Source of the DNA: Raphanus sativus
Taxonomy: Eukaryota; Streptophyta; Magnoliopsida; Brassicales; Brassicaceae
Direction of reading: 5' to 3'
DNA length: 64,000 nucleotides
NCBI RefSeq assembly: GCF_000801105.2
Contig: NC_079517.1
Coordinates: 15,872,001 to 15,936,000, forward strand
A model generated the notes under the pieces. It was not told where the DNA came from and searched no databases. It saw only the letters and a program-made list of their open reading frames with translations. Numbering within the stretch: position 1 is the stretch's first letter; the number at the start of each line of letters is the position of its first letter. This document shows positions 9,391 to 22,727 of this stretch, piece after piece. Made by a program: the position numbers and the translations under genes.

Positions 9391-11224
9391 CCTAGATTGT
9401 ATGCATGGCACTGAATATAATTCAAAAATCAGCGTGATATACACTACTATTTTTAAAGTGATTTTGATTACATTTTATGTTTTCCATGATTTTAGACAAT
9501 TTTGCTTATTTGTCATATTTTAGGATAAATCATTAATTTTAATAATATCATTATTTAAAAACTATCTTATTACTATTTGTCATATTTTAATAATATGTTT
9601 CATGTTCTCCATTATTTTAGGTAATTTTTCTTATTTATCATATATTAGGATGAATCATTAATTTTAATAATACCATTATTTAAACTTTATATTATTATAT
9701 ATATGTACATATTTTAATATATTTTAGATGATTGCTTATTAAATGTATATTAACAAATTCTAACAATATTATCATATTGATATTTAATTTATGATTTTAA
9801 TAGTTAAATTTATCTTATAATTAATTAATAATCTTAATTTTAATAGTTGTATATTTTAATAAATAATGGAACATCAATATGGATAAGGAAATTTGACACT
9901 TGCTTTGTGTATCCACTGAATGTTAAAATTTAAATAAACATCCAATTACTCTTCCAAAAAACACTGACAGGAAAAAAATATATTTATGCTTTTAAGTTTT
10001 AATAATTTTAAATTTTAATAAATATTGAAACGTCAAAATGAAAAATAAATTCAACACTTTCTTTATATATCAACGCCATAATATATATGTCAAACTTTTT
10101 TTTGACATCAATATATATGTTAAATCATTAAATATTAAACTTCAAACAAGAATCTTGTCACTCTTCTAAAAAAAAGTCATCACGGGAGAAAAACTTATTT
10201 TGTCGAGGATATGTGTACATATTACTCATATAATGAATATATATATATATATATATATAGAGTATGTTTAGTAATAATAAACTAAATTTAATATAAACAT
10301 AACTATAGTATTATTGTTAGAATTTGACATACAAAAATCAACAAGCTACAAAATACACAATACAAAATTTTGATTATTTTTGTTATATACTTCTAATTTT
10401 GACTCATGATTCATTAATTTAAATTTATATTATTATCTGACTTTTGTTAAATAATTAGAAGTGAAATCGGGACCGAATTCTAAATAGTTTTTTGATCCAA
10501 TCTTTAAAATCACATTTGTTATATAATATGTAGTGTAATATATATCAATCAATTTGTAAGAGATTCTAGTTAGTGGAAAATATATCATATGTAAATACTT
10601 TATTGTATTCGTAATTTAATTATTTTGTTTCAATCTTTCTAAAAGAAAAGATATATATACACACTAAATTTGACGTCACTGCACTAATTAAAACTTTAAG
10701 ATTTTCATAATTCTCAAAAAAAAAATACTAATGAACAAATTCTATCTGTATGGTGCCGTTAACTTAATTTCATCTATTATAAATATAACATTTATTGTAT
10801 TGTTAACACATGTATAATAATTAAATAAGTAGAAGTAAGAGTTACAACATAATTTTAAGAACATATTTTAAAACTTTTATGTATTATATTATATTAAATA
10901 TTCCGCTTGAAGCATTTTATAAATTAATATTTTTGTATAATATGGGATTTATCTTTCTATCGATTTGTTTGTGTTTGATTCCCTTTTTCATTTCAAATTT
11001 AATTATCAAAACTATTATACATTTCAAATATATACAAAAATTACTTACAGTAAATAACATTTAAATGCTATTATCCTATGGTATCGCGGAAAGTCATCTA
11101 GTAATTATTATTTATGATAGAAAATATTATTTTCAGATGGCAACACAATATATATAATAATCATCTTACATTTTTAAAAATATATTTTTATTTTTAGAAT
11201 TTTATCATATTAATGCAAAAAATA
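9391..11224. other. AT-rich intergenic region with degenerate repeats
   Basis: No gene recognised. A ~126-bp tandem repeat lies at about 9474-9700 (shared TCATTAATTTTAATAAT), a more diverged repeat pair at about 9860-10175, and a TA microsatellite near 10238-10258. Confidence 0.5.
9474..9700. repeat. tandem repeat of ~126 bp
   Basis: The segments around 9522 and 9648 share AGGAT[A/G]AATCATTAATTTT and continuing sequence, preceded in both by a TTTTCTTATTT…CATAT-like stretch. Confidence 0.65.
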
Positions 11225-11280
11225 TTTTCCTTATAAATATTTTGATAAAATTATTTTATTATGTGAATTTTATCATCTTA

Positions 11281-12800
11281 ATTGCAGATTTTATTTTGAG
11301 AATCTTAAGCATTTTTTTAGACTGTCTGATGCAAAACAGCTTTTCCTTAGAAAATAGAAACCCAATGAAGAATACTTTAATAATCTCTGGGTATTGCAAG
11401 TATGGAAGTGAAGAAGTTTCTGGTTTTGCTTTTGGAACCCCTGATGAGTACACTTTAGGTAGTGTTCTTAAGATGTGTACTTCTCTTGATTTGATTCTGA
11501 GAGGTGAGCAGATTCATGGTTTTACTGGCCAAACCGGTTTTGATTTGGATGTTGGTGTGGTTAATGGCCTTCTCGCTATGTATGCACAATGGAGACGCAT
11601 CTCTGCAGCTGAATACCTCTTTGGGACCATGGCATTGTGAGAGGAATAACGTTACATGGACTTCTTCGATGGTCACTGGCTACTCTAGAAACGGATTTGT
11701 TTACAAGGCGATTGAGTCCTTCGAGTTGGTTCCATTGTGTCCCTAGTTCCATTCCTGTTAGGAGAATAAAAAAAGGTAAAAAAAAGGATATGAGAAGAAA
11801 AGGGAATCAACCAAATCAGTATATACCTTTCCTAGCGTTTTAACTGCGTGTGCTGCTGTTTCTGCAGGATTGGAGTTCAGATACATGGCTGCATAGTTAA
11901 GAATGGTTTCAAAGCCAATATCTTCGTTCACAGCGCAGTGATTGCTAATCTATGTATGCTAAATGCAGAGACTTTGCAACTGCAAAGTGTTAAATTAAAT
12001 GATATAATCTAATCTCTCCTTAGTACATTTACATAAGTTAGTTATTACACAAAGAGTTGTAACTCTTCATGTTGTGTCTTTTAGTATGAAAAGTTGTATC
12101 TCTTATACTTACAATGATTCGATATCTATATAAAGGGCAATCATAAGTTGTAAACACGGTATACAAGAATCTGAATAATACAAAAAAAGTATTTTTATTT
12201 GCAGTTTAAAGTAAGCCTGAAACGTCCTTTCTCTCGCAGTCGTGTATAACAGTGTGTGATTTTTGTGTAAAACAAGCGGTTGGTAAAAGACTAACACAAA
12301 GAGCCTTGTTATATGGAAGTTGATGATGTGGTTTCTTTGAAGAAGAAGCTCGGTCTTTATTTGGAAGAATGCATGAGCGAGATATGAAGATAGATGATTT
12401 CACAATAATCCCATCCATTCTAATATGTTTCACTTCGTCTAGGACAGAAACGAAGATCGATAGCTTCTTCTGTACATTGTCTGATTGTGAAAACAAATAG
12501 GATACCAAACAATGCGGATATGTTATCAAACATGTTTTCTGCAGCGGGAAGAGAAGAGGAAGCTTCAAAGTTCAAACGTTCGTAGGCTGGTGAAATCTTG
12601 CAATATAAGCAAAGAGCCTGGTTGGAGTTTGAGTTTTGCACTCCATGACTTGGCTTACCAGCTCTAGCGTTCGGTCTACTTGATGTACCTCATGGAGCTA
12701 CGTGTCTGTGGGGATTGCCACAATGCAATGAAGTACATATCGAGAAGTATACCTCAGGCATATCATCATCTTAAGAGATTTTGAACTGCTTTTCATCACT
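11281..12800 (+). pseudogene. pentatricopeptide repeat (PPR, DYW-class) gene, dead; At3g61170-like
   Basis: Fragments of a PPR protein appear in order but in shifting frames. The stretch at 11370-11640 includes DEYTLGSVLKMCTS, RGEQIHGFTGQTGFDLDV and VVNGLLAMYAQ, followed by NNVTWTSSMVTGYS (~11650-11690). Next come GVQIHGCIVKNGFKA-type sequence (~11870-11940), MEVDDVVS (~12313), GRMHERDMKIDDFTI (~12365-12410), and the E/DYW end …GAPIRI…LRVCGDCHNAMKYIS (~12690-12750). PPR proteins bind organellar RNA, and the DYW tail is associated with C-to-U editing. Frameshifts, internal stops, loss of the middle repeats and an inserted solo LTR show it is inactive. Its position beside the SK32-like kinase matches the Arabidopsis order. 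Confidence 0.85.
11988..12296 (+). mobile_element. solo LTR (Copia-like, 309 bp) inside the PPR pseudogene
   Basis: The segment starts TGTTAAATT and ends GACTAACA, giving TGTTA…TAACA inverted ends. It is bounded by a perfect 5-bp duplication CAAAG (11983-11987 and 12297-12301). A TATATAAAGGGC promoter-like motif lies at about 12129, as in an LTR U3. Removing it brings the two PPR halves together. No second LTR or internal domain is present, so it probably arose by LTR-LTR recombination. Confidence 0.8.
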
Positions 12801-13045
12801 TTAGAGATGGAAAACTGTTCTTGTGAACGTTTTGCATAAAGAAGAAGAGTAAAAAAAACTCGGAAAATTCTGCAATTTCTGTCTGCAACAATGGAGTCTA
12901 CAAAGTTACAAACTTACAAATCATACACTTTTTGGAACTGCTAGTGCAAGTGGTTTGCAGAGGTCAATGAGAGTTCATAACCAGAACAATGCCCAAAAAA
13001 AAAAAAAAAAATTTAGATATCAACATCTGTGTTAGACAAAAGTAG
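12801..13045. other. intergenic region between PPR remnant and kinase 3' end
   Basis: No coding signal. Contains an A-rich run near 12997-13011. It forms the shared 3' side of the convergent PPR remnant and kinase gene. Confidence 0.5.
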
Positions 13046-15280
<2,235 letters not shown>

Positions 15281-15365
15281 AGTTTTGAGCAGACTTTTTT
15301 TTCCCACAAACAACAAAGTGGGCTTAACGAGAAAACACGAAGACGATGATGATGATGATTCACGG

Positions 15366-15390
15366 AGAGGAGAAAGAAAGAGAGAGAGAC
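15366..15390 (-). promoter_or_regulatory. CT-rich tract in the kinase 5' leader
   Basis: On the minus strand a pyrimidine (CT)-rich run lies about 90-110 bp before the start codon. Such tracts (Y patches) are common near plant transcription starts. Confidence 0.35.
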
Positions 15391-15485
15391 GATGATGCCA
15401 ACTTCTCTCCCCTTTCTTCCCTCTTCTGCCAGAAAAAAAAATTAACAAAGAAACCGAAAAGTATAGATTTTTGTTCATTACAGTG

Positions 15486-15499
15486 ACTATATATAAACA
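15486..15499 (-). promoter_or_regulatory. candidate TATA box of the kinase gene
   Basis: TTTATATATAG read on the minus strand, about 210 bp upstream of the start codon. Position suits a core promoter; not proven. Confidence 0.4.
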
Positions 15500-15989
15500 T
15501 ATTTATAGAAAATTTATATCTACGGAGGAGCGGATATAGCTAAAGAGAAAATAGGTGGCAAGATTTCTCGTTTATGATCGGCCATGATCTAACATTGGAG
15601 AACCAATCATTCTCGATTTCTGTTATGAACTAACAAAAAAAAAATACGTGTACAGATATCATATGACGATCATGACCGTTTGTTGTTATCTCTTGTACTA
15701 AATCGGCCGTTTGTTATTTATTTTAGCCAGATAAAAAAAAAAGATAATAGAAGGAATATATTATTATCTAACGACGTCTACGGCTAGTCCAAAACTAAAC
15801 CCTATCCTTAAATCCCCTATATATTAAAGGAGAAGCATTTTTAAGGCTTTTCTTAAACGATTTTGGTGAGAATGCATGAGAAAACTCTATTCCACGTGTC
15901 ATTCTGTGAGCGATTTTAAGAAAAACGGATCATTTAATTATTTGCTTTCTTTCCTTATTTGCTTATATTACATAAAACTTTACGACTAA

Positions 15990-16366
15990 TTTTTTGCGAT
16001 CCTCGTCTGTTTCTTCATGGTCTTTCTCTGCAACGTCCAGTCCATCAGGTACTACGCTCATGTGAGTTTCCTCATCACTGTTCCCGTCTCGAGAGGGAAG
16101 AGAGAGCACTGTGAGTACGTGTCTAGAAACCTGAACAGAGCTAGCTACTTCTGGTCTCTCGGATTGCGAGCTTTCTACTTCTCCTTCCCGCTCTTCCTGT
16201 GGAACTTCGGTCCCATCCCTATGTTTGTGTGTTGCTGTATGATGTCGTCGATTCTTTATTTCTTGGATACCACCACTAGCTTCACTAGGCATCTCCATAG
16301 CGAGTCGTTCAGAGAGATTGTTGAGTCTATGGACGGTGAAATCGAATCAGCCGTTCATTCTCTGTA
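15990..16366 (+). pseudogene. captured fragment of a DUF599 membrane-protein gene
   Basis: The open frame includes FLCNVQSIRYYAHVSFL, VPVSRGKREHCEYVSRNLN, ASYFWSLGLRAFYFSFPLFL and WNFGPIPMFVCC, ending …VHSL and a stop. This is the C-terminal half of plant DUF599 proteins, multi-pass membrane proteins of unknown function. The N-terminal half is absent, and nothing upstream looks like a promoter for it. The frame is open through to a natural-looking stop, so capture or relaxed decay may be recent. The following ~130 bp could be its 3' UTR. Its position inside a Helitron-like element fits gene-fragment capture. Confidence 0.75.
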
Positions 16367-17010
16367 GAATTTTCTCTATTTTTTTCTTGTGTGGATGTTC
16401 GTTGAGTTTCAAGAGTTGTAGTATTAGCGGAATTTGTTTGTAATGTGATGAAACAACCTTGTCTGCGTCCGAGAGCGCAAACGCTTATGTAAAACGCAAA
16501 TAAACTGTCCAAATAACATGTTATATAGCATGTAGACTATGTAATCTCTTGCACATTGTTGTCATTATTGGTTAACTCATTGCCTTTGAGATAATACAGT
16601 GTTCTGAACCGAAATTACATACACTACAAAATCGAACTATGCTTAGAAGACCTGATTAAGAAAAACATAAGTTCAACAGCGTCATCTTGATTAGTGTTTT
16701 CCATGCAAGAAAACTTCTTCAAATCCCTGCCAAATTAATCAAAGAAAGTTTAAGAAAAAGTTGGTAGTAAGAAATTTGACTGTGCGATTTTATTTTTTTT
16801 ATTTTGCCAAAAACGTTTCAGTGAAATGGTAAAGAAACACAAGAGATCTTGTATATAAAGCTGAGCACATTCTTTTTTAAGTAACTCCAAAAAGATTTTT
16901 TTTTTAAAAAAAGGAAGTCTCTTAGACACCCTAAAATAAGTTTTAATGATCAAAATAACCCACAAGAAAAAAAATGTCCAAAATTTTCTATTAAGGATCC
17001 AAAAATAAAT

Positions 17011-17086
17011 TACCATTAATGAATAATACATTTAATTTAAATAAATATCATTAATGAATAATACATCTAATTTAAATAAATATTTT
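17011..17086. repeat. tandem duplication of ~38 bp
   Basis: CATTAATGAATAATACAT followed by T/C TAATTTAAATAAATA occurs twice in succession. Confidence 0.85.
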
Positions 17087-17753
17087 TAAAATATTTATTT
17101 AAGAATTTATCATTTTAAATTTTATATTAATTCTTAAATTGTAGACTCTAAACTCTAATCCTCAAATCATATAATATCTAATCACAAAAAGTTATAACAT
17201 GATTTTAGACTAATTAACCCAAAAGGTATTATGTGCTTTTAAACCTTTTATATTTTTCCATCGTGATCTATTTTGTGACAAAAAAGTTTGGGATATTATA
17301 GATCTCTGAAAAAAACACTTGGATACATAATTAGGTTTAGTCTAAAATAACAGAATTAAACTAAAGCTATAAACTGGAGATCAAGAAGTAAGCTTTTAGA
17401 CTCTGTTAGACCAAAAGAAACTGAACTGCAACCTGCAAAAGGTTGATTAGTCAATGCGAGTTGATATATTTTTGTAATCAATCAAAGTATGAAAATTTAC
17501 AAACACATATACTATCAAGTATGATAGAAAAGATGTACAACAAAACATTAAAAAAAAAATTCTTAACTGAGGTGTATTGGCGAGATATTTGTGTTTACTG
17601 ATGAAAAAGAAAACACTCAAGTATTTATGAGATGCATGCACCCATGTAATGTTAGTATTGTGCATATCTGTGAATGTATTATATATTTGTGTAATCTGTG
17701 CGCGTGTGTAAGGTAAGAGAGATGAATAAATAATGTTATTGACAGAAGTATAG

Positions 17754-18030
17754 AGCATATCTATATTGCTCTGTTCACCCGACTTGAACAGAGTTATCAA
17801 ACTATGCTTCCTTCTCGAACTCAAACTAAAAATATACAAACATATCTATATTGCTTTGTCGCTCTGTTCACCCGACTTTGCGTGAGCTTAAGAGCATATC
17901 TATATTGCTATGTCGCTCTGTTCACCCGACATGTGGTCTTGATTAGAGGCCAAAGGTACAATGTCGCTATAGCAAATAAACTAACTGAACTCAAACTACG
18001 ATTCCTTCTCGAACTCAAACTAAGCTTCCT
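17754..18030. repeat. interleaved short repeats
   Basis: CATATCTATATTGCT followed by CTCTGTTCACCCGAC occurs three times (about 17756, 17839 and 17895). TTCCTTCTCGA(ACTCAAACTA) occurs three times (about 17810, 18002 and 18026). The two motifs alternate. No gene recognised in 16750-18780. Confidence 0.8.
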
Positions 18031-18147
18031 TCTCGACCACAATGTTCATATATGTCTCTTTTGAATTATGTGTTTCTTCTTCGCAGAAGTTTCATAACCG
18101 AAACAACAGCTTCAAATAATGTTTGTTCTCTTCTCTTTTTGTTAAAC

Positions 18148-18206
18148 AACGTTATAGAAGGAAGCTATATAGACGTTCACAACGTTATAGAAGGAAGCTA
18201 TTCAGA
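18148..18206. repeat. ~30-bp tandem duplication
   Basis: AACGTTATAGAAGGAAGCTA is present twice, at about 18150 and 18181. Confidence 0.85.
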
Positions 18207-18435
18207 CATGGGTGGATTTAGTTGAACTTTTGCGGTAGTTATTAATTTGACGCATCACGTTAGCTTAGGATAACATTGCATGATAATAATTTTGAACTCT
18301 GGAGTAAAACACATTGTTTTGTTTTCCGTTTAAGAGGACGTTGTGCATGTAAATTGTTTTGTTTAATTTTATTTACGACCCTTTTGGTTATTAAAGATAA
18401 CATTTATTATTTATTAAAGATTAAAGTTAACTAAT

Positions 18436-18735
18436 ATATTTGTCTTGCTTACCAAGTCTCAAATCAGAAAAAATGTTAAAATATCTAATGTACGAACTTA
18501 TAATATATCTATTTAACATAAACTAATTTTGCATTTACTTTCTTATTTCCTTTTTATTAGCAATAATATTGCAACTATATGGCATATCTTGCTTACCAAG
18601 TTTCAAATAAGTAAGAAAAGAAGATAATATCCTATGTTCGAATTTATAGAATATTTATTTAACATAATGTAATTTAGCATTTACATTGTTATTTCCTTTC
18701 GTATTAACCATAATATTGTAACTATATGGCATAGG
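18436..18735. repeat. tandem duplication of ~148 bp
   Basis: Two copies begin TCTTGCTTACCAAG (18442 and 18588) and end AACTATATGGCATA (about 18584 and 18731), with moderate divergence. Confidence 0.8.
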
Positions 18736-18785
18736 GTATTATATATTTCGAGATAATACAACTTCTCTGTCACTGGCAGAATCAG

Positions 18786-18897
18786 ATTTCAACATCTGCT
18801 TTCTCTTGCTCTTCTTGGACAACGACCGCCTCTCACCTTCTTCTTCTTTCATGTTTCCTCCATCTACCTTCTCATCATCACCATCAAAATCTAAATT
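18786..18897 (-). pseudogene. possible captured coding fragment, unknown gene
   Basis: On the minus strand a continuous frame reads DFDGDDEKVDGGNMKEEE followed by a basic RRSLSKKSKRKQ stretch. The acidic-then-basic composition looks like a disordered nuclear-protein segment and stands out from the AT-rich surroundings. I do not recognise the gene, and the frame is short. Confidence 0.25.
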
Positions 18898-20136
18898 TTG
18901 TTTAGATCATGTGATGTGGGTTCTTCGATGTGGCTAAGTTGATATTAAAAAAAAATAAGTTGCGAAGAGAAATGAACAAAACATATGTACACATGTGCAA
19001 ATTAGCAAACATATATAAAGAAAAAAGAATAAAACGTATGTGTTCATGGTTGCAAGCATATAGCAAAATGAACTTTCAAGTGTTGCATTCATGTTGACGT
19101 ATGCATGCATGTTTTTTTTTTTTGCTTAAGCTTTACATGCATGGTTGTTTGAATGTATTTTACTTTTTCTTTATAAGTCAAAAAAAAACTTAAATATATT
19201 AATAAGTTCATAATAATCAAATAAGTCGATGGGTGGCTGGATGTTACCTATTTTTTCTTTTTAATCATTTTGGAAAATCAATTTTTGATATTATTAAAAA
19301 AATTAGAAAAGGGGTGCATGTTTTGTCGAACGGGTGAATTTTGACTCAGTGACTAGATATCTATATAATCCAAACCATATAACAAAGTTAAAAATGATTT
19401 AATCTAAACCAAAGTAAAAAAATTGATTTAGTCTAGACCAATTTGACATATATTTATAGTTGTCTTTTTGAAATGTATGTTAATAATATTAAACAAATAT
19501 TTAGTTAATTAATTAGTGTGATTTTTACCTTGAGTAGGAAGTTTATATAAGTTACTAAATCATATTCAAACAGAAAATGAATATAGAAGATATTGAATGT
19601 AGTTAGTTGAATAAGGTAATACAAAATTTGCCTATGAATTTTTAGGCAGATTTACTAAAGAATTATTAAACTCAACAAAAACTAATTTCTATGAATATAA
19701 ATATACAACTTTTTATATTATGTCTAACATATATGAAAGTTCAAACAACACAAATAATATTAGATTATCTTATATAAAATACACAATCTTAAAATGTCAC
19801 CAACATTGTTTGTACAAACAATACAAATAATATTGGATGTCTTTTTTTAAAACTATTATTTAGATTTTATTTGATTTTGTAAGCATTTAAAAATTAAAAA
19901 ATGAAACCATTGGTTCGTCATAAGAACCGTCAAAATTCATATTACATGAAACCAAACAAATATAATAGTTTTAGGTTTATCACCGAAAATTGAAAAACCT
20001 CGATCATTTCAACTGAACAAAACAAAATAAATATGGATTTAGAATGTTATTTATATTTTAGTAGGTTAGAAAAAATAACGTAAAACCGAACGAATATCCA
20101 GATTAAACAGACATAATGTCTTTTTATATTAAAAAG

Positions 20137-20736
20137 TAAGGCTGGGAAAAATATCTGAAACTAAAGAACCGACCGAAAATCAGGGTCCTGAACTCGATTA
20201 GACCCGGGATAAATAACCAAATGGATCCTAAATTGATGTATCCGAAGAACCAGTACTCAACTCGATCGGAACCAAGAACCGAATGAGTATCCGAAGATAT
20301 CCAAAATGTAAATAAATATTTAAAAATATTATTTATAATTATATGTATAATTATTTAAAAAATTAAAATTATGATTAAAATAAATATATTAATTACTTTT
20401 GTGTATTTTTGGATAAAATATGATAGTTTGGATAGAAATACTCAAAAAACCGTGTCTAATGAGTAATTTTAGTTATTTTTGGTTCCTTTGGATAGTTTGG
20501 ATACGAAATATCCGAACCGAATTGTGTAATATGGTTACTTTGGGTACTATTATCTAAACCTGTTTCAGATACTTTAGTTATTCGGTTATTTTCAGATTTT
20601 TTACATCAAAATCGAACCTACCCGAACCCGGAAGAACCCGACTCGGTTGTAATATCCGAACAAAACTTAATTTTCAAACTCGAAAAACCCGATATCCGAA
20701 AGAACCGACTCAGGTATACCCGAATACCCATACCTA
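20137..20736. mobile_element. hAT-like non-autonomous element (600 bp)
   Basis: Ends TAAGGCTGGGAAAAAT… and …ATACCCATACCTA are imperfect inverted repeats. They are flanked by a perfect 8-bp duplication TTAAAAAG (20129-20136 and 20737-20744), as expected for hAT. The interior is rich in CCGAAC/GTTCGG-type motifs and has no transposase. Confidence 0.8.
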
Positions 20737-20795
20737 TTAAAAAGATAACAAAATCAATAATCTCATCCCGTGCAAGGCACGGGTTATTACCTAGT

Positions 20796-21365
20796 TTTTA
20801 AGGTATTTTCTGAAGATGTTTTCCAATCTTGATTAAAAAGGCTTTTGATTCCTGGCCCACCTTGAGTCAATAATAGCCCATACTATGTTAGTCTACGATG
20901 GAATAGCCCCAAAAAAATGTTGATATAAACAGATTGTTTTTTTTTCTTCTGGTAAACATGTTAAAAGAGAAACAGATCTCTTAACCAGGTAAAAAAATAT
21001 ATAAACTTACTAGTTGGTCCATTTCTTGAGGTACTTTTCTGTGCACTGCATGGAGGATATATGAGTATGAGTGCAAACTGTATATTCATGCACTCACGTG
21101 CTTCATTCTTCGTTTGTTCCTTTCCTATCAGTTAATAAGAGTCCATGAACTTCGACATTAAATAAAAGGTCCCTCGAATAAATGGTCCAACCTTCCTTTC
21201 ACAACACAGAACACACTTTACCAGAAAAAAATATCAGATATTATCCATAACTAGTATTTTCGAAGTTTTGAGTGTTCTAAATGAAGTTTGTGACAAACAA
21301 AAAAAGAAGAGTGTTCTAAATGAAGTAATAGGAACATCCTAAAAATGATTTGATAGAAAACAACA
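20796..21365. other. intergenic, no gene seen
   Basis: Sequence between the Helitron 3' end and the long-TIR element. No coding signal recognised. Confidence 0.4.
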
Positions 21366-22576
21366 GGGAAAACCCCATTTAAAACACTTTAAGTGTCTAT
21401 CACTTTAAACATTCAAGTATTTTTGCTCGCACTTTAAACTTTTAAATGACATTTTTATCATAACAAACCTCTAATGACATTTTCCTATTCTTAGGTGTCG
21501 TTAAAATGATGACGTGTCGATTTCTTTAGTTTTTTCAAAAAAATTAATAAAAATAATAAAATACATAAAAATTCAAAAAATTTGAAAATTTGTAAAAAGT
21601 TAATTTTTTTTCCAAAAAATCTAAAAATTCAAAAGTAAAATTTCAAACTTAAAGATAAAATAAAATATTAAAATTTTATAAAATTAAAAATAAGATGTAA
21701 AATTAAAATTTCAAACTTAAAAAACTAAAATAAAATTCTAAAAATTCAAAAATAAGATCAAAATATTAAAAAATTAAATTAATTTTATTTATTTGTATTT
21801 ATATATCTAGGATGTAAAAGTTTTTTATCTCTTTAATAAAATATTTTGGTCATTTTTCTTCTTAGAATTTTTTTTAAGACAAAAACTCAAAATTGTATAT
21901 TTGAGAGAGAATTATTAGCCCCTCCTCCCCGCCCCCGGGTATGGCCACCATCAATTATTATAGGGTGAAATCAGCGGACCTCGGGATACTTTATGGAGGT
22001 GTATTTAGGCGTTAGTCGAAATCCGTAAGGTATCCCCATAAGTGAATTATCAAAAAAAGTTTTTGATGGGGGCAAGTTTTGATATCGTCATAAGTTACGG
22101 TCACTGTCATTGGATGAAATTTTAAAATGAATATGAATTTTGGGTAAATATTTATAGTTTTAACTATTAAGTGTGAATTTCTTAATTTTTGATCTTATTT
22201 TGGAACTTTTAGAATTTTCAAAATTTTATTTTCATTTCGACATTTTAATTTTAGATATTTCGAAAAAATAGAAATTTTTAATATTTTACTTTTAAATTTT
22301 GAATTTAATTTTGTATTTTTCAATTTTTTAATTTTTTGAATTATTATTATTATTTATTAATTTTCTTAAAAGAAGATTGATACATCAACATTTTAACCTA
22401 TAAAATGAACAGTATCGGTTGCATATGACCAGAAAAACATCATATGACCAGAAAAACATGGTTGAAAGTTTATTATGACAAAATGTCATTTTAAAAGTTT
22501 AAAGTGCTAAAAAAAAAGTTTAGTGTTTAATGTGATAATAAGTTACACTCTTGGTGTTTTAAATACCATTTTTCCC
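21366..22576. mobile_element. long-TIR Mutator-like (MULE/foldback) element, 1.2 kb
   Basis: The left arm (21366 to ~21850) and the right arm (~22140-22576) are inverted repeats of each other, imperfect but traceable along most of their length. Ends are GGGAAAA…TTTCCC. The flanks GAAAACAACA (21356-21365) and GAAAACAAAA (22577-22586) match at 9 of 10 bases, the size expected for Mutator target duplications. The ~290-bp centre, which includes a GC-rich CCCGCCCCCGGG stretch, encodes nothing recognisable. Confidence 0.75.
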
Positions 22577-22727
22577 GAAAACAAAACGAAATTACATTTT
22601 CATCAACATAATCCAAAACTAAAATTTAATATTGAGTAAATGCCCGAACCATCACACCACCGATTCCTGACAAGATGAGGTTCGTTCTTGACTCAATCCA
22701 CACAAACACACACCGTTCCATCTCAAC

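Larger units (their letters stand above)
15813..20794 (+). mobile_element. Helitron-like element (~5 kb) carrying host gene fragments
   Basis: The 5' end TCCCCTATATATTAAAGGAG follows an A. The 3' end has a perfect 7-bp hairpin (CCCGTGC-AAG-GCACGGG, 20767-20783), TTATTAC, then CTAG before T. Both ends are classic in form. Between them lie a DUF599 gene fragment, several tandem repeats, a possible second coding fragment and a nested hAT-like element. That the two ends belong to one element is inferred from orientation and the absence of intervening ends; each end by itself is better supported than the pairing. Confidence 0.55.
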
